Shown: positions 9,233 through 16,033 of the stretch, one piece after another
Position numbering within the stretch: the stretch's first letter is position 1
How the letters are laid out: each line of letters opens with the position of its first letter
Assembly: GCA_016841045.1 (NCBI GenBank)
Contig: JAENZX010000003.1
Coordinates: 209,282 to 273,281, forward strand
Direction of reading: 5' to 3'
Length of the DNA stretch: 64,000 bases
DNA from: Thermincola carboxydiphila
Lineage (GTDB): Bacteria > Bacillota > Thermincolia > Thermincolales > UBA2595
The notes under the pieces: model-generated
The model's database searches: none
Told to the model about the DNA's origin: nothing
Seen by the model: the letters and a program-made list of their open reading frames with translations, nothing else
Position numbers and translations under genes: made by a program

Positions 9233-10825
9233 ATGTTGAAACTTCGAGATAATTCTTTAGATTGGGCAATACAAAATATTATAAAATTTAAAGATTCGTA
9301 TGTTTTTCCGAGACCTTTTGAATTTGAAGCTATAATAGAAAACTGGGATGAGGTCAAAGGTTACCTTAGAAATTTAGATGTGTTTTCTGAGGGTATAAGA
9401 CAATATAGGACTACTGTTACTCCAAAGAGCAAATTAGGATTCAGAATATCTACTCAGCTCGATCCTTTAGATTCAGTAATATATAATGGAATAATTTTTG
9501 AAATTCATAACGAAATAGAAAAGGCACGATTACCAAAGGAAAAAGAAGTTGTATTTTCATACAGATTGAAACCACTCAAAGACGGAACCCTTTATGATAA
9601 GGATTATGATTGGGATAGATTTAAGGAAAAGGCAAAAGAATATGTTGATACCGAGGAGTATAGTCATATTATTGTTACTGACATAGCGGACTTTTATCCA
9701 AGTATATACCTTCACAACGTTGAGACTGCTCTTCGTGAGTGCGTTAAAACTAGTGGAAAGGCCACTCACGCTGAGTGTTTGATAAATATTGTTAAAGCAA
9801 TGCATCTAAATCAAACACATAAGGGTTTACCTGTAGGGCCTCAATTTTCTCGTCCAATCGCCGAACTTATTTTGGATGCGGTTGACAGAGTACTATTGGA
9901 CAAAGGTTTTACTTTTATTAGGTATGTAGACGATTATCGAATTTTTTGCAAATCAGAGTCGGAAGCATATGAAAAATTAGCTTTCTTGGCTCAAACATTA
10001 TATGATTTACTAAATTTAAAATTAAATGAACAGAAGACAAAGATTGTAACAGTAGAAACGTTTATAGAAGCTTACTTAAGAGGTCATAAAGAGAAGGTTG
10101 AAGATGGTATTCTAGAAAATTTTTATGAACTTATAGAAGAACTGGGAATAAGTGTTGATCCGTATGAAGACGTTGATCTAGATTCACTAGATGAAGAGGA
10201 TTTAAAAAAACTGAAAGAATTTAATATTGTTGATTTGCTTGAAAAGGAGTTAAAAGAAGAAACTATAGATTATGGTTTTGTTAGCACTCTACTTAGCAAC
10301 CTAGCACGCTTTGACAATACTGAAGTAGCCGATCTAATACTATCAGAGGAAAATATACGTAATCTATTTCCTATTTTAAAATCATTAGTACATTATCTTG
10401 AAAGGGTTCGGTCTTTTGACCCTGAACAAAAACACACTATTGGGGAAAAAATCTTATATATTCTTCGTAAAAGTTTTATTGGTCAACTACCGTTCAATAG
10501 AGCTTGGATACTCAGCTTATTTACAAAAGACGAAGAATGGGACAATCAGGAAGCTTTTATTGAACTGCTAAAAGAATTTAATGATAATGCGATTACTACA
10601 AGAAAGTTATATTTAGCATTAGGAAGATCTAAAAATATACGTTATTTCCGTGAAAATAAACAATTAAACATGGCCTTAGACCCTTGGGCTAAGCGGGCAT
10701 TTATAGCTGCTATAAGTTGTTTACCTGAAGACGAACGGAAGCCATGGTATAAGGCAAGAAACCTAACTAACCGAGATTTTTTAGAGAAGATAGTTGAAAA
10801 GTGGGCATTAAAAAATCACTTTTAA
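9233..10825 (+). CDS. Stand-alone reverse transcriptase, defence (DRT/Abi-like) type
   Basis: This 530-residue protein has a reverse transcriptase palm. Motif A is DIADFYPSIY (first Asp near residue 150), motif B is GLPVGPQFSRPIAELIL, motif C is RYVDDYRIF (YVDD at about 231-234) and motif D is LKLNEQKTKIV. The N-terminus has FPRPFEFEAI and QLDPLDSVIYN. Residues from about 290 to 530 form a long helical extension with no maturase X domain, HNH nuclease or retron signature, which resembles the unknown-group/abortive-infection RTs (DRT, AbiK, AbiA types). Such RTs protect against phage; that role is inferred here. The gene is AT-rich compared with flanking housekeeping genes and is isolated between the aminotransferase terminator and a non-coding gap. 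The exact DRT class cannot be fixed by eye. Confidence 0.85.
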   Translation: MLKLRDNSLDWAIQNIIKFKDSYVFPRPFEFEAIIENWDEVKGYLRNLDVFSEGIRQYRTTVTPKSKLGFRISTQLDPLDSVIYNGIIFEIHNEIEKARLPKEKEVVFSYRLKPLKDGTLYDKDYDWDRFKEKAKEYVDTEEYSHIIVTDIADFYPSIYLHNVETALRECVKTSGKATHAECLINIVKAMHLNQTHKGLPVGPQFSRPIAELILDAVDRVLLDKGFTFIRYVDDYRIFCKSESEAYEKLAFLAQTLYDLLNLKLNEQKTKIVTVETFIEAYLRGHKEKVEDGILENFYELIEELGISVDPYEDVDLDSLDEEDLKKLKEFNIVDLLEKELKEETIDYGFVSTLLSNLARFDNTEVADLILSEENIRNLFPILKSLVHYLERVRSFDPEQKHTIGEKILYILRKSFIGQLPFNRAWILSLFTKDEEWDNQEAFIELLKEFNDNAITTRKLYLALGRSKNIRYFRENKQLNMALDPWAKRAFIAAISCLPEDERKPWYKARNLTNRDFLEKIVEKWALKNHF

Positions 10826-11168
10826 AAAGATATTAACTTGTCATCATCAATTTTTTCAACACATGAGAGCATTTAATCCATTTTAGTTGGTAAATGTACA
10901 TAATCAAAGGATATTTCCGTATAGGGGTTACCAGGAAGATAATGCCCCTTAGAGAATCAGTAAGGCGAATATTCTAAGAAATTTTACTTTAGATAAAGTT
11001 AATTATGATTTTCATTTTACACTTAAAGCCCTAATTTAGCTTTTGTATTAATATGGTAATCTTTTCTCGAGGTGTATAATGATTCCCGGCTATTTACATA
11101 AGTTAACAGTTAAAAAAGAGGTTGATGGAAAACATTTGCAGAATAAAACAGGGAGAGGAATTTAAAGA
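10826..11168. other. Non-coding stretch after the reverse transcriptase
   Basis: These 343 bp are very AT-rich. Two small hairpins lie side by side: AGGGG/CCCCT (10923-10949), then a TTAGAGAAT/ATTCTAA pair (10949-10977). TAATGCCCCT at 10940-10949 is the exact reverse complement of AGGGGCATTA at 9220-9229, which carries the ribosome site of the reverse transcriptase. A 28-codon frame from ATG 11079 to TAA 11165 lacks a clear ribosome site and is not called. No terminator with a good T-run is seen. Confidence 0.5.
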
Positions 11169-11759
11169 ATGCCCCATAAAGATGGTATAAGAAATAGTCT
11201 TAAGATTGGAATGCCTCATAATCTGATTGCCAGAAAAATATTTTTAACATATCCTACTAAAATATTTACTGGAAGTGAGGATTTAGGTTTTGAAATCTGT
11301 AATGTGGTAAGTTGCTTTTTTAAGATTCCAATTAACCATATACAATTTTCAGGTTCAGGAAAAGTTGGATATAGTTATTTTAAAAACAGAGAATTTATTC
11401 CCGGAAAGTCCGATTTAGATATCGCAATTGTTGACCTACAACTTTTTAACAAATATTCGGAAATTGTTTATGGTATTACCAAAGGATTTACGGATTTAAC
11501 TAAATTTCCGACTAAAGATGACACAAGTGTTTACCATCAATACCTTAGAACTTTAGTAAGAGGTTTCTTTAGGCCTGATTTGATGCCTTATTGCCCTCAA
11601 AAAAACGAATGGTTCAAGTTTTTCAATAATCTTTCCTCGAAATACTATAAATTATTTAAAAATATTAATGCAGGAATTTATGCTTCTCAATATTTTTTTG
11701 AACAAAAGCAGATTGATGTTGTAGAAAAAGTTTTGGAAGCCGAAGGAGGTTCATTATGA
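11169..11759 (+). CDS. Nucleotidyltransferase-fold protein paired with DUF262
   Basis: This 196-residue protein carries the minimal nucleotidyltransferase signature: a glycine/serine turn SGSGKVG near residues 61-66, followed by SDLDIAIVD (Asp82, Asp84), the usual hG[GS]...DxD pattern of the Pol-beta-like superfamily. A third catalytic Asp is not obvious. No other domain is seen; the C-terminus is helical with many aromatic residues. ATG 11169 is behind GGGAGAGG. The stop codon overlaps the start of the DUF262 gene (ATGA), implying coupled translation and a joint function. Comparable small NTases occur in toxin and defence modules, but substrate and function here are unknown. Confidence 0.72.
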   Translation: MPHKDGIRNSLKIGMPHNLIARKIFLTYPTKIFTGSEDLGFEICNVVSCFFKIPINHIQFSGSGKVGYSYFKNREFIPGKSDLDIAIVDLQLFNKYSEIVYGITKGFTDLTKFPTKDDTSVYHQYLRTLVRGFFRPDLMPYCPQKNEWFKFFNNLSSKYYKLFKNINAGIYASQYFFEQKQIDVVEKVLEAEGGSL

Positions 11760-12826
11760 TTAAGTATAATATTAGGTCAAGGCAGCTCTTAGATGTTGTA
11801 AATGAAATGAGAATTAAAAAACTTATTATTTCCCCATATTTTCAGCGAAATTTGGTATGGAGGACTATTCATAAAATTGACTTCATAAAAACAATACTTA
11901 TGGGATTACCCTTTCCAGAAATATTTATTGCAAAAGGAGATTTAGATATTGAAGAAATGACGGCTACCTCCTGCGTAGTTGATGGGCAGCAACGTTTGAA
12001 TAGTATTTTAGAGTTTATTAGTAACGAGTTTGCGGTTGATGGGCAATTTTATTCCAAGCTTACGGCAAAAGAAAAAGAAGGCTTTCTCAAGTATGAAATT
12101 GCAGTAATAGAGTTAGATATAAAACATGACGATCCCTTAATTCAAGAAATGTTTAAAAGACTAAATAGAACCTATTATTCATTATCAAACATTGAAAGGC
12201 TTTCAACCGAATATGCACCATCAGAATTTATGTTAGTTGCGAAATTAATTTCAAAGGAAATAAATTTTGAACAGGATGAAGATGAAAATCCGATGGGATT
12301 TGACCCCAATATAACTCAGGATTTTATAGAATGGGCAAAGACTAAAAAACTAACTAATATTAACCGACTTATTTTGGATTCCCACGTTTTTTCTACTTAT
12401 GAAATATCAAGAAAAATTCATTTGAATTTTGTTTTAAATATTTTAGGCACTATTACAGTAGGATTTTTTAATAGGAATTTAAGGAAAGAAGTATTGGACC
12501 AATTTGCTGAGAACTTTCCTGACAAAAACGAGATTGTTTATAATTTAGAAATGGTTGCTTCAAAAATCAACAAGTTAAAATTAAAAAAAGATTCATACTG
12601 GTATAATAAAGCAAATATGTTCTCACTAATTATAGTTTTTTATAATTATCTTGAAGAGTTATCAGAAGTTAAAGAATCTTTAATTAAAGAAAAACTTCAA
12701 GAATTTGAAGATGATATTCCAGAAGCTTATCAAATAGCAGCTAAAGAAGGTGTTAATAATAAAAAAGAACGACTCATTAGAAATGAACATTTAGAGGAAT
12801 TAATTGACGAAATCTTAAGTGAATAG
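11756..12826 (+). CDS. DUF262 domain protein
   Basis: The 356-residue protein has a DUF262 (ParB/GmrS-like) N-terminal domain: SPYFQRNLVWR near residue 26 and the hallmark VDGQQRLNSILEF with VDGQQR at 75-80, then FKRLNRTYYSLSNIE. In the family this fold binds and hydrolyses NTPs and occurs in modification-dependent nucleases such as GmrSD and BrxU. No DUF1524/HNH nuclease domain follows; the remainder is helical, so the nuclease half is absent or replaced. It overlaps the upstream NTase-fold gene by 4 bp. The AGGAGG site lies in the end of that gene. The pair probably forms one anti-phage or stress module; this is inference. Confidence 0.85.
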   Translation: MIKYNIRSRQLLDVVNEMRIKKLIISPYFQRNLVWRTIHKIDFIKTILMGLPFPEIFIAKGDLDIEEMTATSCVVDGQQRLNSILEFISNEFAVDGQFYSKLTAKEKEGFLKYEIAVIELDIKHDDPLIQEMFKRLNRTYYSLSNIERLSTEYAPSEFMLVAKLISKEINFEQDEDENPMGFDPNITQDFIEWAKTKKLTNINRLILDSHVFSTYEISRKIHLNFVLNILGTITVGFFNRNLRKEVLDQFAENFPDKNEIVYNLEMVASKINKLKLKKDSYWYNKANMFSLIIVFYNYLEELSEVKESLIKEKLQEFEDDIPEAYQIAAKEGVNNKKERLIRNEHLEELIDEILSE

Positions 12827-13220
12827 ACTAATTTTATGGTTATGTGACTTAAGTTATAATAAACCTTTATTTTTATAAAGGACAAGTGTGAAAAAGAATA
12901 GCACTGGTTAGGATGACGAGTAAAATTAAGGGGAAGCAGTCATACATATAAGTTAAAAATTTAGTATTTCATAAGGTCATAGTACCAGGCTGAACCATTT
13001 TTAAATTTTCCCTCTTTTTTACTTATATCTACTAAATATAAGTCTTCATATCCGTGTACATTAGTGTTTATCCGTGGCAAATTCTATTAATTTTTGATTA
13101 AAAGAAAAATCTTTTACTATTAGGACAGCAGACGGATACCTGCCTGGAAACTTCCGAGCATCCAGAAAGTGTCTAAAATGGGCATTCCCTGCATATACTA
13201 TATCAGGGAGGGATAGTCTG
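12827..13220. other. Non-coding right edge of the accessory region
   Basis: No gene is seen in these 394 bp. A CCTTTAT/ATAAAGG hairpin near 12866-12883 follows the DUF262 gene but lacks a T-run. The segment near 13048-13079 contains TATCCGTG- and ATCCGTGG-like words that recall dispersed intergenic repeats. TCCCTG/CAGGGA (13186-13191 with 13204-13209) forms a small hairpin touching the ribosome site of the next gene. Confidence 0.45.
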
Positions 13221-13487
13221 ATGAATGAAGACCGTACATCTATTCTTGAGCAGAGAGTTAAAGATTTAGAAGAAAGAATAGAGCACTTGCGGTTTAGCAG
13301 AAGAGTACTTATGAACCTGATAGAAAAAATTGAAAGGGATAAATGGGATATTTTATCAAAGCTTGAGAAAGAAAACAAAAAACTGCAGGTAAATAATAGC
13401 CGTTACGCAAGAACTCTGCTGCGCAAAAACAGACAGATTATTGAAATGGAAACAAAATTGCAGAAGGATGATATCCTCTTAACCTAA
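13221..13487 (+). CDS. Small coiled-coil protein of unknown function
   Basis: The 88-residue product is highly charged and almost entirely helical, with heptad-like spacing (LEQRVKDLEERIEHLRFSRR, then LSKLEKENKKLQVNNSR). It has no membrane segment and no recognisable family. ATG 13221 follows GGGAGGGA at good spacing, so expression is plausible. It stands alone between the accessory island and a DnaA-box region. It could be a DNA- or divisome-associated coiled coil, but nothing in the sequence decides this. Confidence 0.65.
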   Translation: MNEDRTSILEQRVKDLEERIEHLRFSRRVLMNLIEKIERDKWDILSKLEKENKKLQVNNSRYARTLLRKNRQIIEMETKLQKDDILLT

Positions 13488-13920
13488 ATAAAACAAAAAC
13501 TTATCCACATATTTATCCACATCGTAACACTATCTGTGAATAGGGTAAGAAAACGACTTGCGAATCATATTTTCGACATATTACGGGCCTTTTGGGCCTT
13601 TTTTTGTTAAGCAATTTGTTAAATTTCTACTTTTTTTAACAATAATGAATATTAATAAAACATATGACGAACAATTACTTAACTTGGGTCATCATGTTTA
13701 CTGGATTGTAGATTAATTGCTGTAATGCCCTGCGATAATTTGTATAAAAATGCTTATACTTACTATAGACTATTATTTGGTATTTGTCATAACTGCTAAG
13801 AATAGCTTGATGCATTAGTGATCAAAAGAGGAAATACTATGATGGTGTCGAATACAGGAAAATAAAACATTATGAAGCTCTTAATAAGCTCTTAATTTCT
13901 TTTTGTCAAGGAGTTCAACT
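13488..13920. other. AT-rich intergenic stretch with DnaA boxes
   Basis: These 433 bp contain two perfect DnaA boxes at the left end, a weak GGGCC/T-rich terminator-like element around 13584-13606, and a long AT-rich tract to the DUF3842 ribosome site. No gene is seen. Confidence 0.6.
13501..13521 (+). promoter_or_regulatory. Pair of perfect DnaA boxes
   Basis: TTATCCACA occurs at 13501-13509 and again at 13513-13521, in the same orientation with starts 12 bp apart. A weaker inverted match, TGTGAATAG (two mismatches), follows near 13535. No dnaA, dnaN or other origin gene is near, so this is more likely a DnaA-titration or DnaA-regulated site than oriC. Confidence 0.75.
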
Positions 13921-14340
13921 ATGCGTATAGCTGTTATAGATGGGCAGGGTGGAGGAATAGGCAAGTATATAATTGAGCGATTGCGAAAGGAACTTCCCGA
14001 GGAAACGGAAATATTGGCCTTAGGAACAAATGCCCTGGCTGCATCGGCTATGCTTAAGGCTGGTGCAAACGAAGGTGCCTCAGGAGAAAATGCTATTTGT
14101 TTTAATTCTGACAGGGTTAACCTTATTGTCGGTCCATTGGGCATTGTGATGCCCAATGCAATGCTGGGTGAAGTTACAGCTAAAATGGCAGAGGCTATCT
14201 CTACCAGCAGGTCTGCAAAAGTGCTTCTGCCAATAACCCGGGATGATGTTATTCTGGCAGGCTATTCATCAGAACCGCTACCTCATCTGATAGCTGATGC
14301 AGTGGTCAAAATAAAAGAAATGCAAATGCAAAAAAAATAA
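13921..14340 (+). CDS. DUF3842 family protein
   Basis: The 139-residue protein matches the DUF3842 family found in clostridia: a glycine-rich N-terminal MRIAVIDGQGGGIGKYII (Rossmann-like), then ILALGTNALAASAMLKAGA and VGPLGIVMPNAMLGEVT. Function is unknown; the fold suggests nucleotide or cofactor binding. ATG 13921 is preceded by AAGGAG; the open frame extends 18 bp upstream to a TTG without a ribosome site. The gene lies alone downstream of the DnaA-box region and converges on the HD-domain gene, with a shared palindromic terminator between them. Confidence 0.85.
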   Translation: MRIAVIDGQGGGIGKYIIERLRKELPEETEILALGTNALAASAMLKAGANEGASGENAICFNSDRVNLIVGPLGIVMPNAMLGEVTAKMAEAISTSRSAKVLLPITRDDVILAGYSSEPLPHLIADAVVKIKEMQMQKK

Positions 14341-14343
14341 GCC

Positions 14344-14386
14344 GTACAAAAAGGTGGCGTCTCATAATGGGACGCTACCTTTGTAC
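14344..14386. terminator. Long palindromic terminator between convergent genes
   Basis: GTACAAA...GGCGTC pairs with GACGC...TTTGTAC over about 16 bp with small mismatches. It lies between the convergent DUF3842 and HD-domain genes and can serve both strands; T-runs are poor on the plus side and better on the minus side. Confidence 0.65.
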
Positions 14387-14404
14387 AAAATTATTTCATT
14401 TAAA

Positions 14405-14956
14405 TCAGTTCATTTCGTCAGCTTTATACAATATTGCCAATTCTCTTGATTGGGCAGCCATCGATAGGTTATGATGATTTTGAATATAAAAAATGACATC
14501 TTGGTTTAGACCTGCCATCCTGGCGAGCTCTGCACCAAGCCTTTCATGGTTTAAATGTACATAAAACGCGTATTGCAGACGGTTAAACCATCCATATTTT
14601 AATGGTTGAGAGTCTTTTATCTCACCTATATGGCTAACAAATTTAGGAATAAATCTATAACAAATAACATATAACACACGATGGGTTAAACTAAAACTTC
14701 CACGGGTCTTTCCTATATCATGGAGCAGCGCGGCTTTTATAAGCCGTCCGGTACCCAAATCCTGTCCTCGGCAAATATTCTGAACTGTTCTGGCAACATT
14801 TACACAGTGTTTCTGTACAGAAACATCCATATTATAAAATAATTTTTTTTCAATAGGGTCTAGATATTCCTCAATAAAAACAATGTCAGTTGAGTCCAGG
14901 TTACAAAGCAAGGCTCGAAAAAGCTGTCTGCTTCTTTTTATCATACTTCCCATCAT
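14405..14956 (-). CDS. HD-domain phosphohydrolase-like protein
   Basis: The 183-residue product has a single HD domain: metal-binding His in KHCVNVARTV, the HDIGKTRG motif, and later His residues in HLNHERLGAELARMAG and IQNHHN. HDIG proteins of this size are putative phosphohydrolases acting on nucleotides or second messengers; the substrate is unknown. ATG 14956 is behind AGGAG. A longer frame to 15040 would add an AT-rich hydrophobic leader without a ribosome site and is rejected. The gene is divergent from the riboswitch-controlled cob operon. Confidence 0.82.
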   Translation of the reverse strand: MMGSMIKRSRQLFRALLCNLDSTDIVFIEEYLDPIEKKLFYNMDVSVQKHCVNVARTVQNICRGQDLGTGRLIKAALLHDIGKTRGSFSLTHRVLYVICYRFIPKFVSHIGEIKDSQPLKYGWFNRLQYAFYVHLNHERLGAELARMAGLNQDVIFYIQNHHNLSMAAQSRELAILYKADEMN

Positions 14957-15160
14957 TACGGCACTCCTAATAAAATTCACTATATTTAGTATAACATACA
15001 GGGTAATTTGTGTGAAATTTTGCAAATGGTCAAAAACCAAATAAAGTTCCTGGAGTTTTGACAGAAACTTTGTTATTTCAGAAGGGATTTATGAGCATGT
15101 TGTAGAAGTTGACAAATAAAATATTTAAATTATTTAAATAAAGTTAAATTATTTAAATGT

Positions 15161-15189
15161 TTGACAGTTAACATTTTATTTATTTAATT
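15161..15189 (+). promoter_or_regulatory. Likely promoter of the cob operon
   Basis: TTGACA (15161-15166) and TTAATT (15184-15189) are separated by 17 bp, directly upstream of the riboswitch. The -10 is weak. A second TTGACA at about 15109 is an alternative. Confidence 0.45.
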
Positions 15190-15202
15190 AACAACAAAAA
15201 AT

Positions 15203-15348
15203 TTAGACTTGCGGGTGATTTAAAAAGGGAATCAGGTTAAGCCTGAGCGGTCTCCGCCACTGTAGCCAGGGAATGCCCTTACATTATGCCACTTATAGGG
15301 AAGGCGTAAGGTGTGTTGTGATCTGGAAGCCAGGATACCTGCCCGGAG
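15203..15348 (+). ncRNA. Cobalamin riboswitch
   Basis: The leader has the conserved cobalamin aptamer parts in order: GGGAATCAGGT near 15227, GCCTGAGCGGTC.CCGCCACTGTA, and the B12 box AGCCAGGATACCTGCC at 15328-15343. It sits directly upstream of the B12 operon starting with cobU, so adenosylcobalamin is expected to repress the operon. Confidence 0.95.
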
Positions 15349-15415
15349 TTTGCCATTCAGTCCTTCGAGAGAAAGGATTATGGTGCGGGGTTTCCAAACT
15401 ACCCTAGTTTACCAT

Positions 15416-15450
15416 GTCCTCAGTTAGCAGACTGAGGACTTATTAATTTT
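15416..15450 (+). terminator. Terminator of the riboswitch expression platform
   Basis: GTCCTCAGT pairs with ACTGAGGAC (9 bp, 6-nt loop), followed by TTATTAATTTT. Its place between aptamer and cobU makes it the probable transcriptional switch. Confidence 0.8.
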
Positions 15451-15467
15451 GTAATGGAGAGATGTGC

Positions 15468-16028
15468 ATGCAGGGAAAACTTATTTTTGTTACCGGCGGG
15501 ATTAAAAGTGGCAAGAGCGCTTTTGCTGAAGACCTTGTATCCCAACTGGGGCAATCTGTTACATATATTGCCACAGCCCAGGCTTTAGACGATGAAATGG
15601 AGAACCGTATTTACCTGCACCGCCAAAGAAGACCCAAAACATGGAGAACAATCGAAGAACCTTTGAATGTCTCATCCGTCATAAGTGAATATGGTGCAAA
15701 GTCGGATGTAATTATGCTGGACTGCCTCACTATGCTGGTCAGCAATCTTATGTTTAAAATCTGTGGACCGGATGATGTTTATCAAAGCAAAGGTCATGAT
15801 GACATAATAAATGAAATCGGGTTTCTGGCCAAAACAGCTAAGGAAGCAAAGGCAAATGTAGTTATTGTCTCTAACGAAGTGGGAATGACACTGGTTTCGG
15901 ATAACTATCTTGGACGACAGTATCAGGAACTTGTAGGCAGGGCTAATCAGGTCCTTGCAAGAATGGCCGATGAGGCTTATCTCGTTGTATGTGGCTATGG
16001 TATAGATATCAAAAGTGGAAGGGGCTAA
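15468..16028 (+). CDS. cobU: Adenosylcobinamide kinase / adenosylcobinamide-phosphate guanylyltransferase
   Basis: CobU phosphorylates adenosylcobinamide and adds GMP to give AdoCbi-GDP during nucleotide-loop assembly. The N-terminal Walker A GGIKSGKS, ATAQALDDEMENRI, HRQRRPKTWRTIEEP and the segment VSNEVGMTLV...YQELVGRANQ are typical; 186 residues is normal. ATG 15468 has GGAGA at 7-nt spacing, whereas ATG 15462 is too close. It is the first gene of the riboswitch-controlled operon. The usual partner cobS is not present in this cluster. Confidence 0.95.
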   Translation: MQGKLIFVTGGIKSGKSAFAEDLVSQLGQSVTYIATAQALDDEMENRIYLHRQRRPKTWRTIEEPLNVSSVISEYGAKSDVIMLDCLTMLVSNLMFKICGPDDVYQSKGHDDIINEIGFLAKTAKEAKANVVIVSNEVGMTLVSDNYLGRQYQELVGRANQVLARMADEAYLVVCGYGIDIKSGRG

Positions 16029-16033
16029 AGTTC

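Noticed and set aside
9233-10825. Retron, DGR or group II intron origin of the RT
   Set aside because: No msr-msd-like repeats, no template/variable repeats, no maturase X or HNH domain, and no intron ends were found.
11079-11165. 28-codon ORF before the NTase-fold gene
   Set aside because: No convincing ribosome site and no recognisable sequence; probably chance in AT-rich DNA.
13501-13521. Chromosomal replication origin
   Set aside because: Two DnaA boxes are present, but no dnaA, dnaN or other typical origin gene is near, and there is no larger box cluster.
14957-15040. N-terminal extension of the HD-domain gene
   Set aside because: AT-rich hydrophobic reading without a ribosome site; ATG 14956 follows AGGAG.
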